64,000 nt of DNA from Bog-756 sp963713625 (GCA_963713625.1 CAVQMN010000005.1:310001-374000); one strand, 5' to 3'; shown: positions 33,706 through 42,365, numbered from the stretch's first letter. Translations and numbers: made by a program. Notes: generated by a model not told the origin, from the sequence alone.

Positions 33706-36104
33706 AGATGGCGAGACAGGTACGGCGAGGACTGGCGCTGACCGCGGCCCTGGTGCTGGCTGTGGCTCTGCTCACGACGATCGGCGTCGTGTCGCCCGCC
33801 TCGCTTCCGGTGGCCACGGCTGGGGCGTCCCCCTCCTGTCAGAGCGACGGTGCCCTCGGGTGCACCGCCAAACTGCCGTGCGCAACCGCCAACTGTCCGA
33901 CCGTCGACATCTCACCGATCACCGATATGAGCGACGGGCAGTATGTCTTCATCAAGGCGACCAACTTCCCGTCGGGCGACACCATGCGAGTGGCCATCTG
34001 CTCGACATCACCGACGGTCTCCCCGGACCCGACCGACCCGTACTGCCTCAACGGGAACTGGGAGACCAACTATTGGGATCCGACCCAGATACCCATCTCC
34101 CAGGATGCGGCCAACGCCAACCTGTCGCAGGTGTCGATCCCCGTCTTCTTCGATGCGGCCGGTTCGGGTGACGACCCGCTGCCTTCCCACGACGTGCTCA
34201 ATGCGAACGGTGCCGGCAAGGGGTTCTTCTGCGACAACACCAACAGCCCCTGCGCGGTCGAGGTCACCGAGGAGCTCGGAACCAATATCGGTAACGGCCC
34301 CCCCGATTCGACCTCGAACACGCTGGTCTTCCCGATAAACTTCCGCACCCAGTCCACCGGATGCCCGAAGGCCGATCCGGTTCTCAACACCGACAGCTCA
34401 TTCAGTCTCGAGCACTTCATGCCTCCGGCCGTCGACGCCAGCTGCAAGGGCGCCCACGGAGTGGTCGCCCTCAACACGGCCACGGACAATCTCTCGGACA
34501 TCTCTGACCTGACCCACGGTGGAGTCCAGATCGCATTCGTCGATGACCCCGGCGATCCGAAGATCCAATCTGCCTTGGCCGGAAAGCCATACGCCTACAT
34601 CCCTGTGGCCGTCTCGGCGACGGTGGTGAGCTTCCTGGCCGGGCAGGAGTTCTCATCCTTCGGCTCGGTCTCCTACCCCCTGTCGTCCTACAACCTGACC
34701 CCGAACATGTTGGCCGGGTTGATCACCTCGGAATACCAGACGGCCAACGGCTCCCCCAAACAGGTCGGCTCCCAGGAGGTGCCGGGTTGGTCCGACAATC
34801 TCATCCCGCCGCTCAAATGCGCCCAGCTGTTCCAGTGTCCGAGCAACCAGGGCCTCCAGGTCTACAACGAGGCCCTGTTCAACACCTTCGACCTCTTGAA
34901 CACGCCGCCGCCACACGTCGTCGAGCCCCAGCAGTTCGGGGCCTTCATGTCCAATGTGTCCACAGGATCGAGCTACCAGGCGACCAGCTGGATCTGCAAA
35001 GCGCCCAACGCCCCCTTCCCCGTCACGGTCGACGAGCAGACCAAGCCCAACGGGGGCTACCACAACGTCCGGGTGTCGGTGACCGACCAGAACATCGGCA
35101 GCACCACCCTGACCTCGGCACCGGTGGGGACCAGTATCTGGCCGCCGTACACCAGCAAATCCCAGCCCGACGGGCCGAAATGGGTCTTCCCTACCTGCCA
35201 GGGTTACTCCACCATCCCTTCCCTGGCCAGCGGGGATACCGACTACGGGGAGTCGCAGAACCCGTCCTTCCAGGCCAAGTCCATCCGTACGTTCGCGTAC
35301 GGGGGCCAGGTCACCCCGGCCGCGGGCACCGTCCCTGCTGCCGGCTTCGGGGTGATGGACTCCTCGGAGGCCCAGTTCAACGGGCTCAACATGGCCAATC
35401 TGCAGAACGCGGACGGCCAGTTCGTCTATCCCTCGGCCGAGAACATCGAAGCTGCAGCCGCGGCGATGACTCCGTGCCCCGCGCACCAGGCGGACTGCCC
35501 ACCCGGCACCTACCAGATCAACTACGCCACCGCTGCCAGCCCCACCAGCTATCCCATGCCCGATATCACCTACGCGGTCGTCTCCACCGCCCCGCAAAAG
35601 GCCGCACAAGTCACCGAGACCGAAGACCTGCTGACCAGTCTCGTGACCTACTCCAACAAGGCGAGCCTGCCGGGGGGGTACGCACCGCTTCCGGCCGATC
35701 TGTACCAGGCGGCCCTGACCGACATCACCCACGATTTCCTGCCCAAGCCCGGGTCCTCGACGAAGCCGGCCGAAACCGGGGCGTCGGCGGGCGGTTCCCC
35801 GGGCGCGTCGAGCGCGGCCCCACCCGCCGGGACATCGCCGGTATCCGACCAGACGCTTCCCTTGTCGACCTCGGGGGCCCACAAGTCTGTTGCGACGGCC
35901 AAGCCGAAGTCGAAGACGGATCCATCGTCCGGACTCGGGGCCACGACGCCGACGGCCATCACCCTGCTCGCTCTCAACGAGGTGTCGAGGTACCTGTTAC
36001 CGATCATGCTGGTGCTGGCGGCCGCCTGTCTGATCGGCGGACCTCTCCTCTACTTCCTCCCCGAGTACAGACGTCGGCGCAAAGCTGCCGGGGCGGCAAA
36101 GTGA
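33702..36104 (+). CDS. Large PstS-like protein with C-terminal membrane anchor
   Basis: An 800-residue exported protein; the GTG at 33702 overlaps the previous stop (GTGA) and has GAGG upstream, with an ATG at 33708 as alternative. A signal peptide ends near TAGA. The next part (~50-220) is Cys-rich, with DGQYVFIKATNFPSGDTMRVAICS, resembling the immunoglobulin-like neocarzinostatin fold. Then comes a PstS-like region (GVVALNTATDNLSDISDLTHGGVQIAF, AYIPVAVSATVVSFLAG, NLTPNMLAGLITSEY). A Ser/Pro/Thr-rich stretch precedes a membrane helix (~763-786) and the basic end EYRRRRKAAG. Phosphate binding is inferred from fold and operon only. Confidence 0.72.
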   Translation: MKMARQVRRGLALTAALVLAVALLTTIGVVSPASLPVATAGASPSCQSDGALGCTAKLPCATANCPTVDISPITDMSDGQYVFIKATNFPSGDTMRVAICSTSPTVSPDPTDPYCLNGNWETNYWDPTQIPISQDAANANLSQVSIPVFFDAAGSGDDPLPSHDVLNANGAGKGFFCDNTNSPCAVEVTEELGTNIGNGPPDSTSNTLVFPINFRTQSTGCPKADPVLNTDSSFSLEHFMPPAVDASCKGAHGVVALNTATDNLSDISDLTHGGVQIAFVDDPGDPKIQSALAGKPYAYIPVAVSATVVSFLAGQEFSSFGSVSYPLSSYNLTPNMLAGLITSEYQTANGSPKQVGSQEVPGWSDNLIPPLKCAQLFQCPSNQGLQVYNEALFNTFDLLNTPPPHVVEPQQFGAFMSNVSTGSSYQATSWICKAPNAPFPVTVDEQTKPNGGYHNVRVSVTDQNIGSTTLTSAPVGTSIWPPYTSKSQPDGPKWVFPTCQGYSTIPSLASGDTDYGESQNPSFQAKSIRTFAYGGQVTPAAGTVPAAGFGVMDSSEAQFNGLNMANLQNADGQFVYPSAENIEAAAAAMTPCPAHQADCPPGTYQINYATAASPTSYPMPDITYAVVSTAPQKAAQVTETEDLLTSLVTYSNKASLPGGYAPLPADLYQAALTDITHDFLPKPGSSTKPAETGASAGGSPGASSAAPPAGTSPVSDQTLPLSTSGAHKSVATAKPKSKTDPSSGLGATTPTAITLLALNEVSRYLLPIMLVLAAACLIGGPLLYFLPEYRRRRKAAGAAK

Positions 36105-36129
36105 GCGGCGTGAGCGAAGTGTGGGAAGC

Positions 36130-37137
36130 ATGAGCGTGTTCGGAGTCACCACCGCTCCGCCGGATTCGCGGCGGGAGAAGGAAATCCCCTACGGTCCGCC
36201 GGCCTCCTCGCCCGACACCGATGACCGGGAACGCGGGTCCGGGGGGGATGAGCCGGTGCCGGAGGAGGGTGACGAGCGGTCGGCCCTGGTCTTCCGCGTT
36301 CCGCGTCTTCGCCGTCCGACCCGGAAGATCGTCGCCGCCGCGCTCTTCGGTGTGGGTCTGTTGATCGTCTTCTTCGTCATCTACCTGTTCGCCTTCACTC
36401 CGCTCACCGCCAGCCGCAACCAACAGCGCCTGGCTCAGACGTTCGAGAGCCAGCCGTTGAAGGTCTACAGCCTGGTGGGTGGGGCCCGTCCCCTGGAGGG
36501 CGAGCCGGTGGCCGTCATCACCATTCCCGCCATCAATCTCTCCCAGATCGTCGTCGAGGGGACCAGCGCGGCCGATCTCATGAACGGACCGGGCCTCCTG
36601 CCCGGTACCGCCGTTCCCGGCGCGCCGGGGAACTCGGTCATTGCCGCCAGGCGGGTGACCTTCGGCGGCCCCTTCGGCCCGCTCGGGAGCCTTCGCTCCG
36701 GCGATCGGATCAAGGTCGTCGACGGGGCCGGAACCTTCACCTACCTGGTGAAGAGCGTTCGCGTGGTGACCGCGGGCCAGCACGACGTCGTGGCCCAGAC
36801 CTCCGCCAACCTGCTGACGCTGATCACTTCCAACGGCGGGCTCATCCCCAACGGGCGCCTCGCCGTCCAGGCCAAGCTCAAGGGGCCTCCGGTCAGTGTC
36901 CAGACCAAAGTGGTTGTCGCCCCCCACAGCGAGTTGGGGCTGGGTGGCGATGATGCCGCCGCCGGACTGGCTGTGCTCTGGTCGCTGGGTACCGTCCTCG
37001 TCCTGATAGGTGCCGCCCTCGCCGTGTGGCGGTGGCGACGGCCTGCCCTGATCTACGTGTTCGCCGCCCCGGTCGTGGTGGCCTGCGGCTTGATGGCCTG
37101 CGAGAACCTGGCACGGTCACTGCCTGCCACCTTCTGA
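36130..37137 (+). CDS. Sortase-fold membrane protein lacking catalytic His and Cys
   Basis: A 335-residue protein. A cytoplasmic acidic/basic N-terminus (1-65) is followed by a membrane helix (~67-90), a sortase domain (~125-250), and two further helices (~278-300 and ~305-325). The domain clearly follows class E/F sortases: GEPVAVITIPAINLSQIVVEGTS, GPGLLPGTAVPGAPGNSVI and FGGPFGPLGSLRSGDRI. Where active enzymes read IAGHR this one reads IAARR (Arg174 for His), and where they read LTLTTC it reads LTLITS (Ser234 for Cys); the Arg (243, NGRL) is kept. Transpeptidation by the normal mechanism should be impossible. It ends the pst operon, after two anchored PstS-like genes; a binding or scaffolding role for those proteins is an inference. 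Confidence 0.8.
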   Translation: MSVFGVTTAPPDSRREKEIPYGPPASSPDTDDRERGSGGDEPVPEEGDERSALVFRVPRLRRPTRKIVAAALFGVGLLIVFFVIYLFAFTPLTASRNQQRLAQTFESQPLKVYSLVGGARPLEGEPVAVITIPAINLSQIVVEGTSAADLMNGPGLLPGTAVPGAPGNSVIAARRVTFGGPFGPLGSLRSGDRIKVVDGAGTFTYLVKSVRVVTAGQHDVVAQTSANLLTLITSNGGLIPNGRLAVQAKLKGPPVSVQTKVVVAPHSELGLGGDDAAAGLAVLWSLGTVLVLIGAALAVWRWRRPALIYVFAAPVVVACGLMACENLARSLPATF

Positions 37138-37247
37138 CCACGGAGCCCGTCAGCCCAGGTCAGGCCAACTTCCTGCTGTTCGTGGGGGTGACCCATGCCG
37201 GGTCGAGAGATCGCGCCGTCGGTCACTCCGAGTGGTCGTGCGGAGAC

Positions 37248-37269
37248 CGTCACCAACTGTTCATCGGAG
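37248..37269 (+). promoter_or_regulatory. Possible PHO box before the secreted pstS
   Basis: Two 11-bp units, CGTCACCAACT and GTTCATCGGAG, share a TCAYC core at 11-bp spacing as in actinobacterial PhoP sites. TACCAT at 37308-37313 could be the -10 box, leaving a leader of about 65 nt. The 247-bp gap holds nothing else recognisable. Confidence 0.35.
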
Positions 37270-37384
37270 CAGCACCGATCCGTGACGTTGCGATTACTTG
37301 CGATTCGTACCATGCACCCGAAGGTCCGGTTCTACTCGTTCGGGGTGTCCGGCCTTCCCAATCCCCTACAGAGGAGAACAACAC

Positions 37385-39013
37385 ATGTTCCACAAGTTAT
37401 TCAACCGCCGGGGGGCTGTGGCCTTGGCCACCGTCGCCCTCGGCATATCCGGAATGTCTTTGGCATTTGCCGGCACCGCCGGTGCCGCGGACACGCTTCC
37501 CAATGCCAGCCTTCTGGTCGGCTCCGGGTCGAACACGGCCTACTCCCTGATGGTGGCCGAGGGGAACCTCTTCAACACGGCCCCTGGTTGTGACCTGACC
37601 ATCAGTGGTTCGTCCGATCCTCTCAACATGAACTGCGGCACGGCGACGGAAGCCCCGGGCAATGCCCAGACGAACCCGAATGCGGGCGAGAACGGCTATA
37701 CCCAGGCCAACGAGAACCCATACGACGACTACACGGTGCAGGCACCGGCCGTCGGCTCGGGCAGTGGTGTCAACCAGCTCAAGAACACGACCGCAGGTGA
37801 GTTCCAGCCGAACTACGCCCGTTCGTCAGGTGCCCCCGGCGCTTCCAACGGCTCGTCTCAGCAGAACTACGAGGCGTACGCAGTCGACGGTGTGAGCTGG
37901 ACTGCCTTCAGGGACAAGGCGGTCAAGTCGGGGACGAAGACCACGACCACCCTGTACCCGGCCGACTACATCCAGACCATCACCCCTGGAGACATCGCCG
38001 ACATCTGGCAGGGCACGCTGGCCGGGTGCACCAAGGAAGTCGGGACCTCGTCCAGCCACGTCAACAAGACGATCGCGGCGATGAACTGGGCTTGTCTTGA
38101 CACGGCCACGTTGCTGTCCACGACGACCTACGCCACGGTCAACCAGCCCATCGACTGCTACATCCCTCAGGCCGGATCCGGCACGGCAGGAACCTGGGCG
38201 GGCGACTTCGGCTACACCAAGACCATCACGACCGGTGACTGCCTGAGCCATGAGGCCAAGGGCACCGCGGCCTCGCACATCAACCTGTTCGAGAACGAGA
38301 TGGCCGAGATCGCCGAGGGCAAGGTCAACGGCACGGTCAACAACGACCAGGCCAACGCCATCTACTTCTTCTCGTATGGGAAGTTCAAGACCACCTGCAA
38401 GGATCTCACCGCGGCGACCTCCAGCCCGTTGGCCGACATCACCGGCCAGTGTGCAGGCACCACCGAGGGGTCCACGCAGTATGTGACCAAGCTCGGGGAC
38501 ATCAACAACCCCGTCTCGAACGCACCGCAGTCTCCGAGTCAGACCGACATCCAGGCAGCGGTTGCCGATGGTCTCGTCTCGTCCAGCACGTTCGACGTCA
38601 CCCGGTTCCTGTACAACGTGTACAACAACTCGACCGCCACTTCCCAGGCAGGGCCGGCCAACCAGGCCACGCTGAACCTGGTCAGTGAGTACGGGTTCAT
38701 GTGCAAGCCGGGCACTGTGGCCGACTACGACCCGTTGACCGGTGTGAACTACCGGACAGAGATCGAGGCGAACATCAAGACCCAGGGCTTCTTCCCGCTG
38801 GACACCAGCGACCTGCATCCCTTCCTTGAGGGTTCCGTCAACGCTCCGGCGGTGATCACCGACAGCTTCTACACGGATGTCGACCCGACCACCGGAACCT
38901 TGGCAGGCAAGGGACCTGGTAGTGCCACCAGCGGAACCGGAAACGGAATTCCGGTCGGTGAGACCAACAGCGCCAGCGACCCGTACGGTTTCTGCCTGTC
39001 GACCAACGGCTGA
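37385..39013 (+). CDS. pstS: Secreted phosphate-binding protein, PstS-like
   Basis: A 542-residue exported protein; the ATG follows GAGGAG by eight bases. A signal peptide ends at TAGA (~34). The mature start ADTLPNASLLVGSGSNTAYSLMVAEG and the segments NYEAYAVDGVSWTAFRD, TPGDIADIWQGTLAGCT and YFFSYGKFK are typical of the long actinobacterial PstS branch. There is no lipobox and no C-terminal helix, so it seems freely secreted or loosely bound, unlike the two anchored relatives upstream. Its own promoter region and a terminator after it make it a separate unit, which would allow much higher expression than the permease genes. Confidence 0.85.
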   Translation: MFHKLFNRRGAVALATVALGISGMSLAFAGTAGAADTLPNASLLVGSGSNTAYSLMVAEGNLFNTAPGCDLTISGSSDPLNMNCGTATEAPGNAQTNPNAGENGYTQANENPYDDYTVQAPAVGSGSGVNQLKNTTAGEFQPNYARSSGAPGASNGSSQQNYEAYAVDGVSWTAFRDKAVKSGTKTTTTLYPADYIQTITPGDIADIWQGTLAGCTKEVGTSSSHVNKTIAAMNWACLDTATLLSTTTYATVNQPIDCYIPQAGSGTAGTWAGDFGYTKTITTGDCLSHEAKGTAASHINLFENEMAEIAEGKVNGTVNNDQANAIYFFSYGKFKTTCKDLTAATSSPLADITGQCAGTTEGSTQYVTKLGDINNPVSNAPQSPSQTDIQAAVADGLVSSSTFDVTRFLYNVYNNSTATSQAGPANQATLNLVSEYGFMCKPGTVADYDPLTGVNYRTEIEANIKTQGFFPLDTSDLHPFLEGSVNAPAVITDSFYTDVDPTTGTLAGKGPGSATSGTGNGIPVGETNSASDPYGFCLSTNG

Positions 39014-39086
39014 CAAGAAGTCGCACCTGCCGCACGGCAGGAGCAAGCAATAGCAACACGGAACGCCCGAAAGGGTGCAGTGCGGA

Positions 39087-39117
39087 GGGGGTCCGGCCTG
39101 GCCGGACCCCCTCTTCC
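39087..39117 (+). terminator. Terminator after the secreted pstS
   Basis: A 10-bp stem GGGGGTCCGG (39087-39096) with CCGGACCCCC (39102-39111), five-base loop, followed by TCTTCC. Confidence 0.75.
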
Positions 39118-39421
39118 GTGTCCGTGGGCCTGTCGGGCACGATGGCATCGTCGACTTCGACGCAGCGCCGGGTTTCGGAGTGGCACGGCCGATTCGGGAG
39201 AGTGGCGAGCATCTCGCCGAGGTGGGTACCGCCCCGCTCACCAGCGCTCCCCGAGGGCCCTACGGAGGGGGTGGACCGGGCGGGCCGAGGGACCCGTCAC
39301 CCAGGCGGAGCTCCGGGGGAGCGCTCATCGGAGCCGTACGGCTAGCACCCCGGAGGCGGCCCAGCTCAGAGGGGGTGTGGTCCCGGCGGGCGCCGGGCCT
39401 GCCCATGGGTTGGCGTTCGGA

Positions 39422-39450
39422 TTGACCCCATCCTCAGGGGGGCCTACCAT
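39422..39450 (+). promoter_or_regulatory. Strong orphan promoter (TTGACC-N17-TACCAT)
   Basis: TTGACC at 39422-39427, a 17-base spacer and TACCAT at 39445-39450: the best sigma70-like promoter in the window. Transcription would start near 39457, into a stretch with no convincing gene before leuD, which is on the other strand. Confidence 0.5.
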
Positions 39451-39456
39451 GAGCGC

Positions 39457-39812
39457 TGGAGCGAAGTAGATCGTCACGCTGTCGGACGGACGTGACCATT
39501 CGGCGGAACACAGGGGAGATCTACCAATTGGCGGATACGGGGAGGGGAATCACTTCAGCCGACATGAAGGTGCGTCGCACCGGCACCGGAGTCCATCGGT
39601 CCGTGTTCGGCGGCGCCCGTTCGTGTACGTTTATCCACGAGCAGTGTTCGCCGCTGATGAACACGCGATGCTCACGTAGTGGCGCACAAGATCGCAGTTG
39701 CGAGAGGAGCAACACGTTTCGCAACTCAACATCCACCGGGTCCCCCGACGCTGGCTGCCCCCCTGCCCCTCGTGGTAGTCGGCGCCGGGGACCCGGCGGG
39801 CTCTCAAGCCCG
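39457..39812 (+). ncRNA. Candidate structured RNA between pstS and leuD
   Basis: The 822-bp gap between pstS and leuD holds no convincing protein gene: open frames here have poor third-position GC and low-complexity translations. Downstream of the promoter at 39422 lie strong foldings: CGTGTTC (39602-39608) with GAACACG (39659-39665), enclosing GCGGCG (39610-39615) with CGCCGC (39649-39654), enclosing GTTCGTG (39619-39625) with CACGAGC (39636-39642). A second hairpin pairs AGTTGCGA (39696-39703) with TCGCAACT (39719-39726), and CGGGCT/AGCCCG (39797-39802/39807-39812) may be the end. It matches no RNA family I know (not tmRNA, RNase P, SRP or 6S by their conserved words). The ends are guesses. 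Confidence 0.3.
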
Positions 39813-39835
39813 ACCTTGATCCGCAGCACCTTCTG

Positions 39836-40429
39836 TCAGCGGGTGCTGGGGAGCCACGAGGGGCGGACCGCCTCGTAGCTCTCGATCTCGTCCTCGTAGC
39901 GGAGGGTGAGTCCGATGTCGTCCCAGCCGTTCACCAGGCGGGCCCGAGTGAACTCGTCGAGTGGGAACGTGGTTTCGACGCGTGCAGAAAGCGCTTCGAG
40001 GGTGCCCCGTTCGATGTCGATGGTGATCTGCATGGTGGGCTCGGCCATCACGGCGTCGAGCAGGATGCGCCCGACCGATGGCTCCACCTGGACGGGGACC
40101 AGACCGGCCTTCGTGCAGTTGTTGCGGAAGATGTCGGCGAATCCAGGCGAGATCACCGCTTCGAAGCCGTAGTCCTGCAGCGCCCAGACGGCGTGTTCCC
40201 TCGATGAGCCCGTGCCGAAGTTCGGGCCCGCCACCAGGATGGTGGCTCCGGCGAACTCCTCCCGGTTGAGGACGAAGTCGCGGTCGTCTCGCCATTCGGC
40301 GAACAGGCCCGCACCGAAGCCGGTGCGCTCGACCCTCTTCAGCCAGTCGGACGGGATGATCTGATCGGTGTCGACGTTGGAGCGGTCCAACGGCAGGGCC
40401 CGGCCGCTGACCAGTTGCATGGCCCGCAT
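39836..40429 (-). CDS. leuD: 3-isopropylmalate dehydratase, small subunit
   Basis: A 197-residue subunit of isopropylmalate isomerase. RALPLDRSNVDTDQIIPSDWLKRV is the swivel-domain start, and GPNFGTGSSREHAVWALQDYGFEAVI carries the substrate-binding GSSREH motif, with FRNNCTKAGL after it. The ATG follows the leuC stop with no gap, so the subunits are made together. Last gene of greA-leuC-leuD. Confidence 0.97.
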   Translation of the reverse strand: MRAMQLVSGRALPLDRSNVDTDQIIPSDWLKRVERTGFGAGLFAEWRDDRDFVLNREEFAGATILVAGPNFGTGSSREHAVWALQDYGFEAVISPGFADIFRNNCTKAGLVPVQVEPSVGRILLDAVMAEPTMQITIDIERGTLEALSARVETTFPLDEFTRARLVNGWDDIGLTLRYEDEIESYEAVRPSWLPSTR

Positions 40430-41866
40430 CTAGATCAGATCCTCGGGCGTGGCGAAATGACCGGCCACCGCGGTGGCCGCCGCCACCGCCGGTGAAACCA
40501 GGTGGGTGCGCCCACCGCGGCCCTGGCGGCCTTCGAAATTGCGGTTCGAGGTGGACGCAGCCCGTTCCCCGGGAGCCAGCTTGTCCGGGTTCATGGCCAG
40601 ACACATCGAGCACCCGGGTTCCCGCCAGTCGAAACCGGCGGCGGTGAAGAGTACGTCCAGCCCCTCCGACTCCGCTTGGGCCTTGACTCGGTGGGACCCC
40701 GGGACAACCAGGGCGCGAAGTCCGGGATGCACCTTCTTGCCGTCGAGGACACCGGCGGCCGCCCGCAGGTCCTCGATCCGACCGTTGGTGCACGAGCCGA
40801 TGAACACCGTGTCGACGGCGATGTCGTGGATGGGTGTCCCCCCGGCCAGCCCCATGTACTCGAGGGCGCGGGCCGCGGCCTCGCGGTCGTGGTCGCTGGC
40901 GAATGACGAGGGATCCGGCACCATGCCGTCGATACGGGTCACCTGGGCCGGGTTGGTACCCCACGACACGTAGGGCGCCAGCGAGGCGGCCTCCAGGACG
41001 ACCTCCTTGTCGAAACGCGCCCCCTCGTCGGTGGGGAGGGAGCGCCACTCGGCCAGGGCGTTCTCCCATTCCTGTCCCTTGGGCGCGTGATCGCGGCCTG
41101 CGAGGTAGGCGAAGGTGGTGTCGTCGGGGGCGATCATGCCGGCTCGGGCCCCGGCCTCGATCGACATGTTGCACACGGTCATCCGTCCCTCCATCGAGAG
41201 GTTTCGAATGGCTGACCCGCGGTACTCGATGATGTGGCCACTGCCGCCTCCGGTGCCGATCTGGCCGATGATGGCCAGGACCAGGTCCTTGGCCGTGACC
41301 CCGGCCGGGAGCTCGCCGTTCACGGTGACGGACATCGACGCCGGCCGCTGCTGCGGGAGGGTCTGGGTGGCGAGCACGTGCTCGACCTCGCTGGTGCCGA
41401 TGCCGAAGGCCAGTGCACCGAAGGCTCCGTGGGTCGATGTGTGGCTGTCGCCGCACACGATGGTCATCCCCGGCTGGGTGAGGCCCTGCTCGGGACCGAT
41501 GATGTGGACAATGCCCTGGTTGGCATCGCCCATCGGGTAGCAGGTGATGCCGAATTCCGAGCAGTTGGATCCCAGCACGGCCAGCTGTTTGGCCGAGATG
41601 GGATCGGCCACCGGCTTGTCGATGTCCGTCGTGGGGACATTGTGATCGGCGGTGGCGATGGTCAGGTCGGGTCGGTGGACGCGTCGGCCGGCCATGCGCA
41701 GGCCGTCAAACGCCTGGGGCGAGGTGACCTCGTGGATCAGATGGAGGTCCACGAAGATGATGTCGGGCTCGTCGGGGCCGCCGACATGGACGACATGGCG
41801 GTCCCAAACCTTCTCCGAGAGGGTGCGGGGTGACGCGCCGGCCTGCTGTTTTCGGGTCTCGGGCAT
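40430..41866 (-). CDS. leuC: 3-isopropylmalate dehydratase, large subunit
   Basis: A 478-residue aconitase-family subunit, [4Fe-4S]-dependent, that isomerises 2- to 3-isopropylmalate in leucine synthesis. TIATADHNVPTTD, CGDSHTSTHGAFGALAFGIGTSEVEHV, and the cluster cysteines in FIGSCTNGRIEDL and EPGCSMCLAMNPDKL are all present. The ATG lies five bases after the greA stop, with its ribosome site in the end of greA. Confidence 0.97.
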   Translation of the reverse strand: MPETRKQQAGASPRTLSEKVWDRHVVHVGGPDEPDIIFVDLHLIHEVTSPQAFDGLRMAGRRVHRPDLTIATADHNVPTTDIDKPVADPISAKQLAVLGSNCSEFGITCYPMGDANQGIVHIIGPEQGLTQPGMTIVCGDSHTSTHGAFGALAFGIGTSEVEHVLATQTLPQQRPASMSVTVNGELPAGVTAKDLVLAIIGQIGTGGGSGHIIEYRGSAIRNLSMEGRMTVCNMSIEAGARAGMIAPDDTTFAYLAGRDHAPKGQEWENALAEWRSLPTDEGARFDKEVVLEAASLAPYVSWGTNPAQVTRIDGMVPDPSSFASDHDREAAARALEYMGLAGGTPIHDIAVDTVFIGSCTNGRIEDLRAAAGVLDGKKVHPGLRALVVPGSHRVKAQAESEGLDVLFTAAGFDWREPGCSMCLAMNPDKLAPGERAASTSNRNFEGRQGRGGRTHLVSPAVAAATAVAGHFATPEDLI

Positions 41867-41871
41867 TCGTA

Positions 41872-42357
41872 TCAGCTACCTACGTTGACGATCTCGACCT
41901 TGAGGGTACCTCCGGGAGCTGCGTACTCGACCGCGTCCCCCGCCGCATGTCCGAGCAGCGCCTGGCCCAGGGGCGAGCCGGGAGACACCACCGTCAGGTC
42001 CCCCTGCCGCTCCTCGATGGAGCCGACGAAAAAATCGGTGGTCTCGTCCTCGTCGTCGCCCTCGTAGCGGAGTGTGACCACCGAGCCGGGGGCCACCGTG
42101 CCGTCGGATGCCTGATTTGCATCGACCACCGTGGCCGTCTTGAGGAGGCGTTGGAGTTGGCGGATCCGGGACTCCATCTTCCCTTGGCTGTCCTTGGCCG
42201 CGTGGTAGTCGCCATTTTCGGACAGGTCCCCGAGAGCCCTGGCCGTCTCGATGGCCGCGGCGATCTCCACCCGTCCTCTGGTGGTCAGGTCCTCGAGCTC
42301 GGCCTGTAACCGGTTATAGGTGTCACGAGTCAGCTGGGCGTCTTGGGTGTCACTCAC
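41872..42357 (-). CDS. greA: Transcription elongation factor GreA
   Basis: A 161-residue factor that rescues backtracked RNA polymerase by stimulating transcript cleavage. The N-terminal coiled coil (~1-75) contains TRDTYNRLQAELEDL and the tip acidic pair in GDLSENGDYHAAKDSQG; the C-terminal FKBP-like domain has GSVVTLRYEGDDEDE and SPLGQALLGHAAGDAVEY. The GTG at 42357 is eight bases after a TAGCCT -10 box, so it is probably leaderless; the longer upstream frame is not needed. It heads an operon with leuC and leuD, an unusual pairing. Confidence 0.93.
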   Translation of the reverse strand: MSDTQDAQLTRDTYNRLQAELEDLTTRGRVEIAAAIETARALGDLSENGDYHAAKDSQGKMESRIRQLQRLLKTATVVDANQASDGTVAPGSVVTLRYEGDDEDETTDFFVGSIEERQGDLTVVSPGSPLGQALLGHAAGDAVEYAAPGGTLKVEIVNVGS

Positions 42358-42365
42358 GGCCCACC

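Noticed and set aside
36130..37137. Active sortase
   Set aside because: The two essential residues are replaced, so only the fold is claimed.
37826..39241. Minus-strand frame of about 470 codons opposite pstS
   Set aside because: Composition typical of antisense GC-rich DNA and no recognisable domain.
39492..39878. Plus-strand frame of 128 codons between pstS and leuD
   Set aside because: Begins near the orphan promoter, but codon positions lack the usual GC bias, the translation is low-complexity, and it runs into leuD on the other strand; the structured-RNA reading is preferred.
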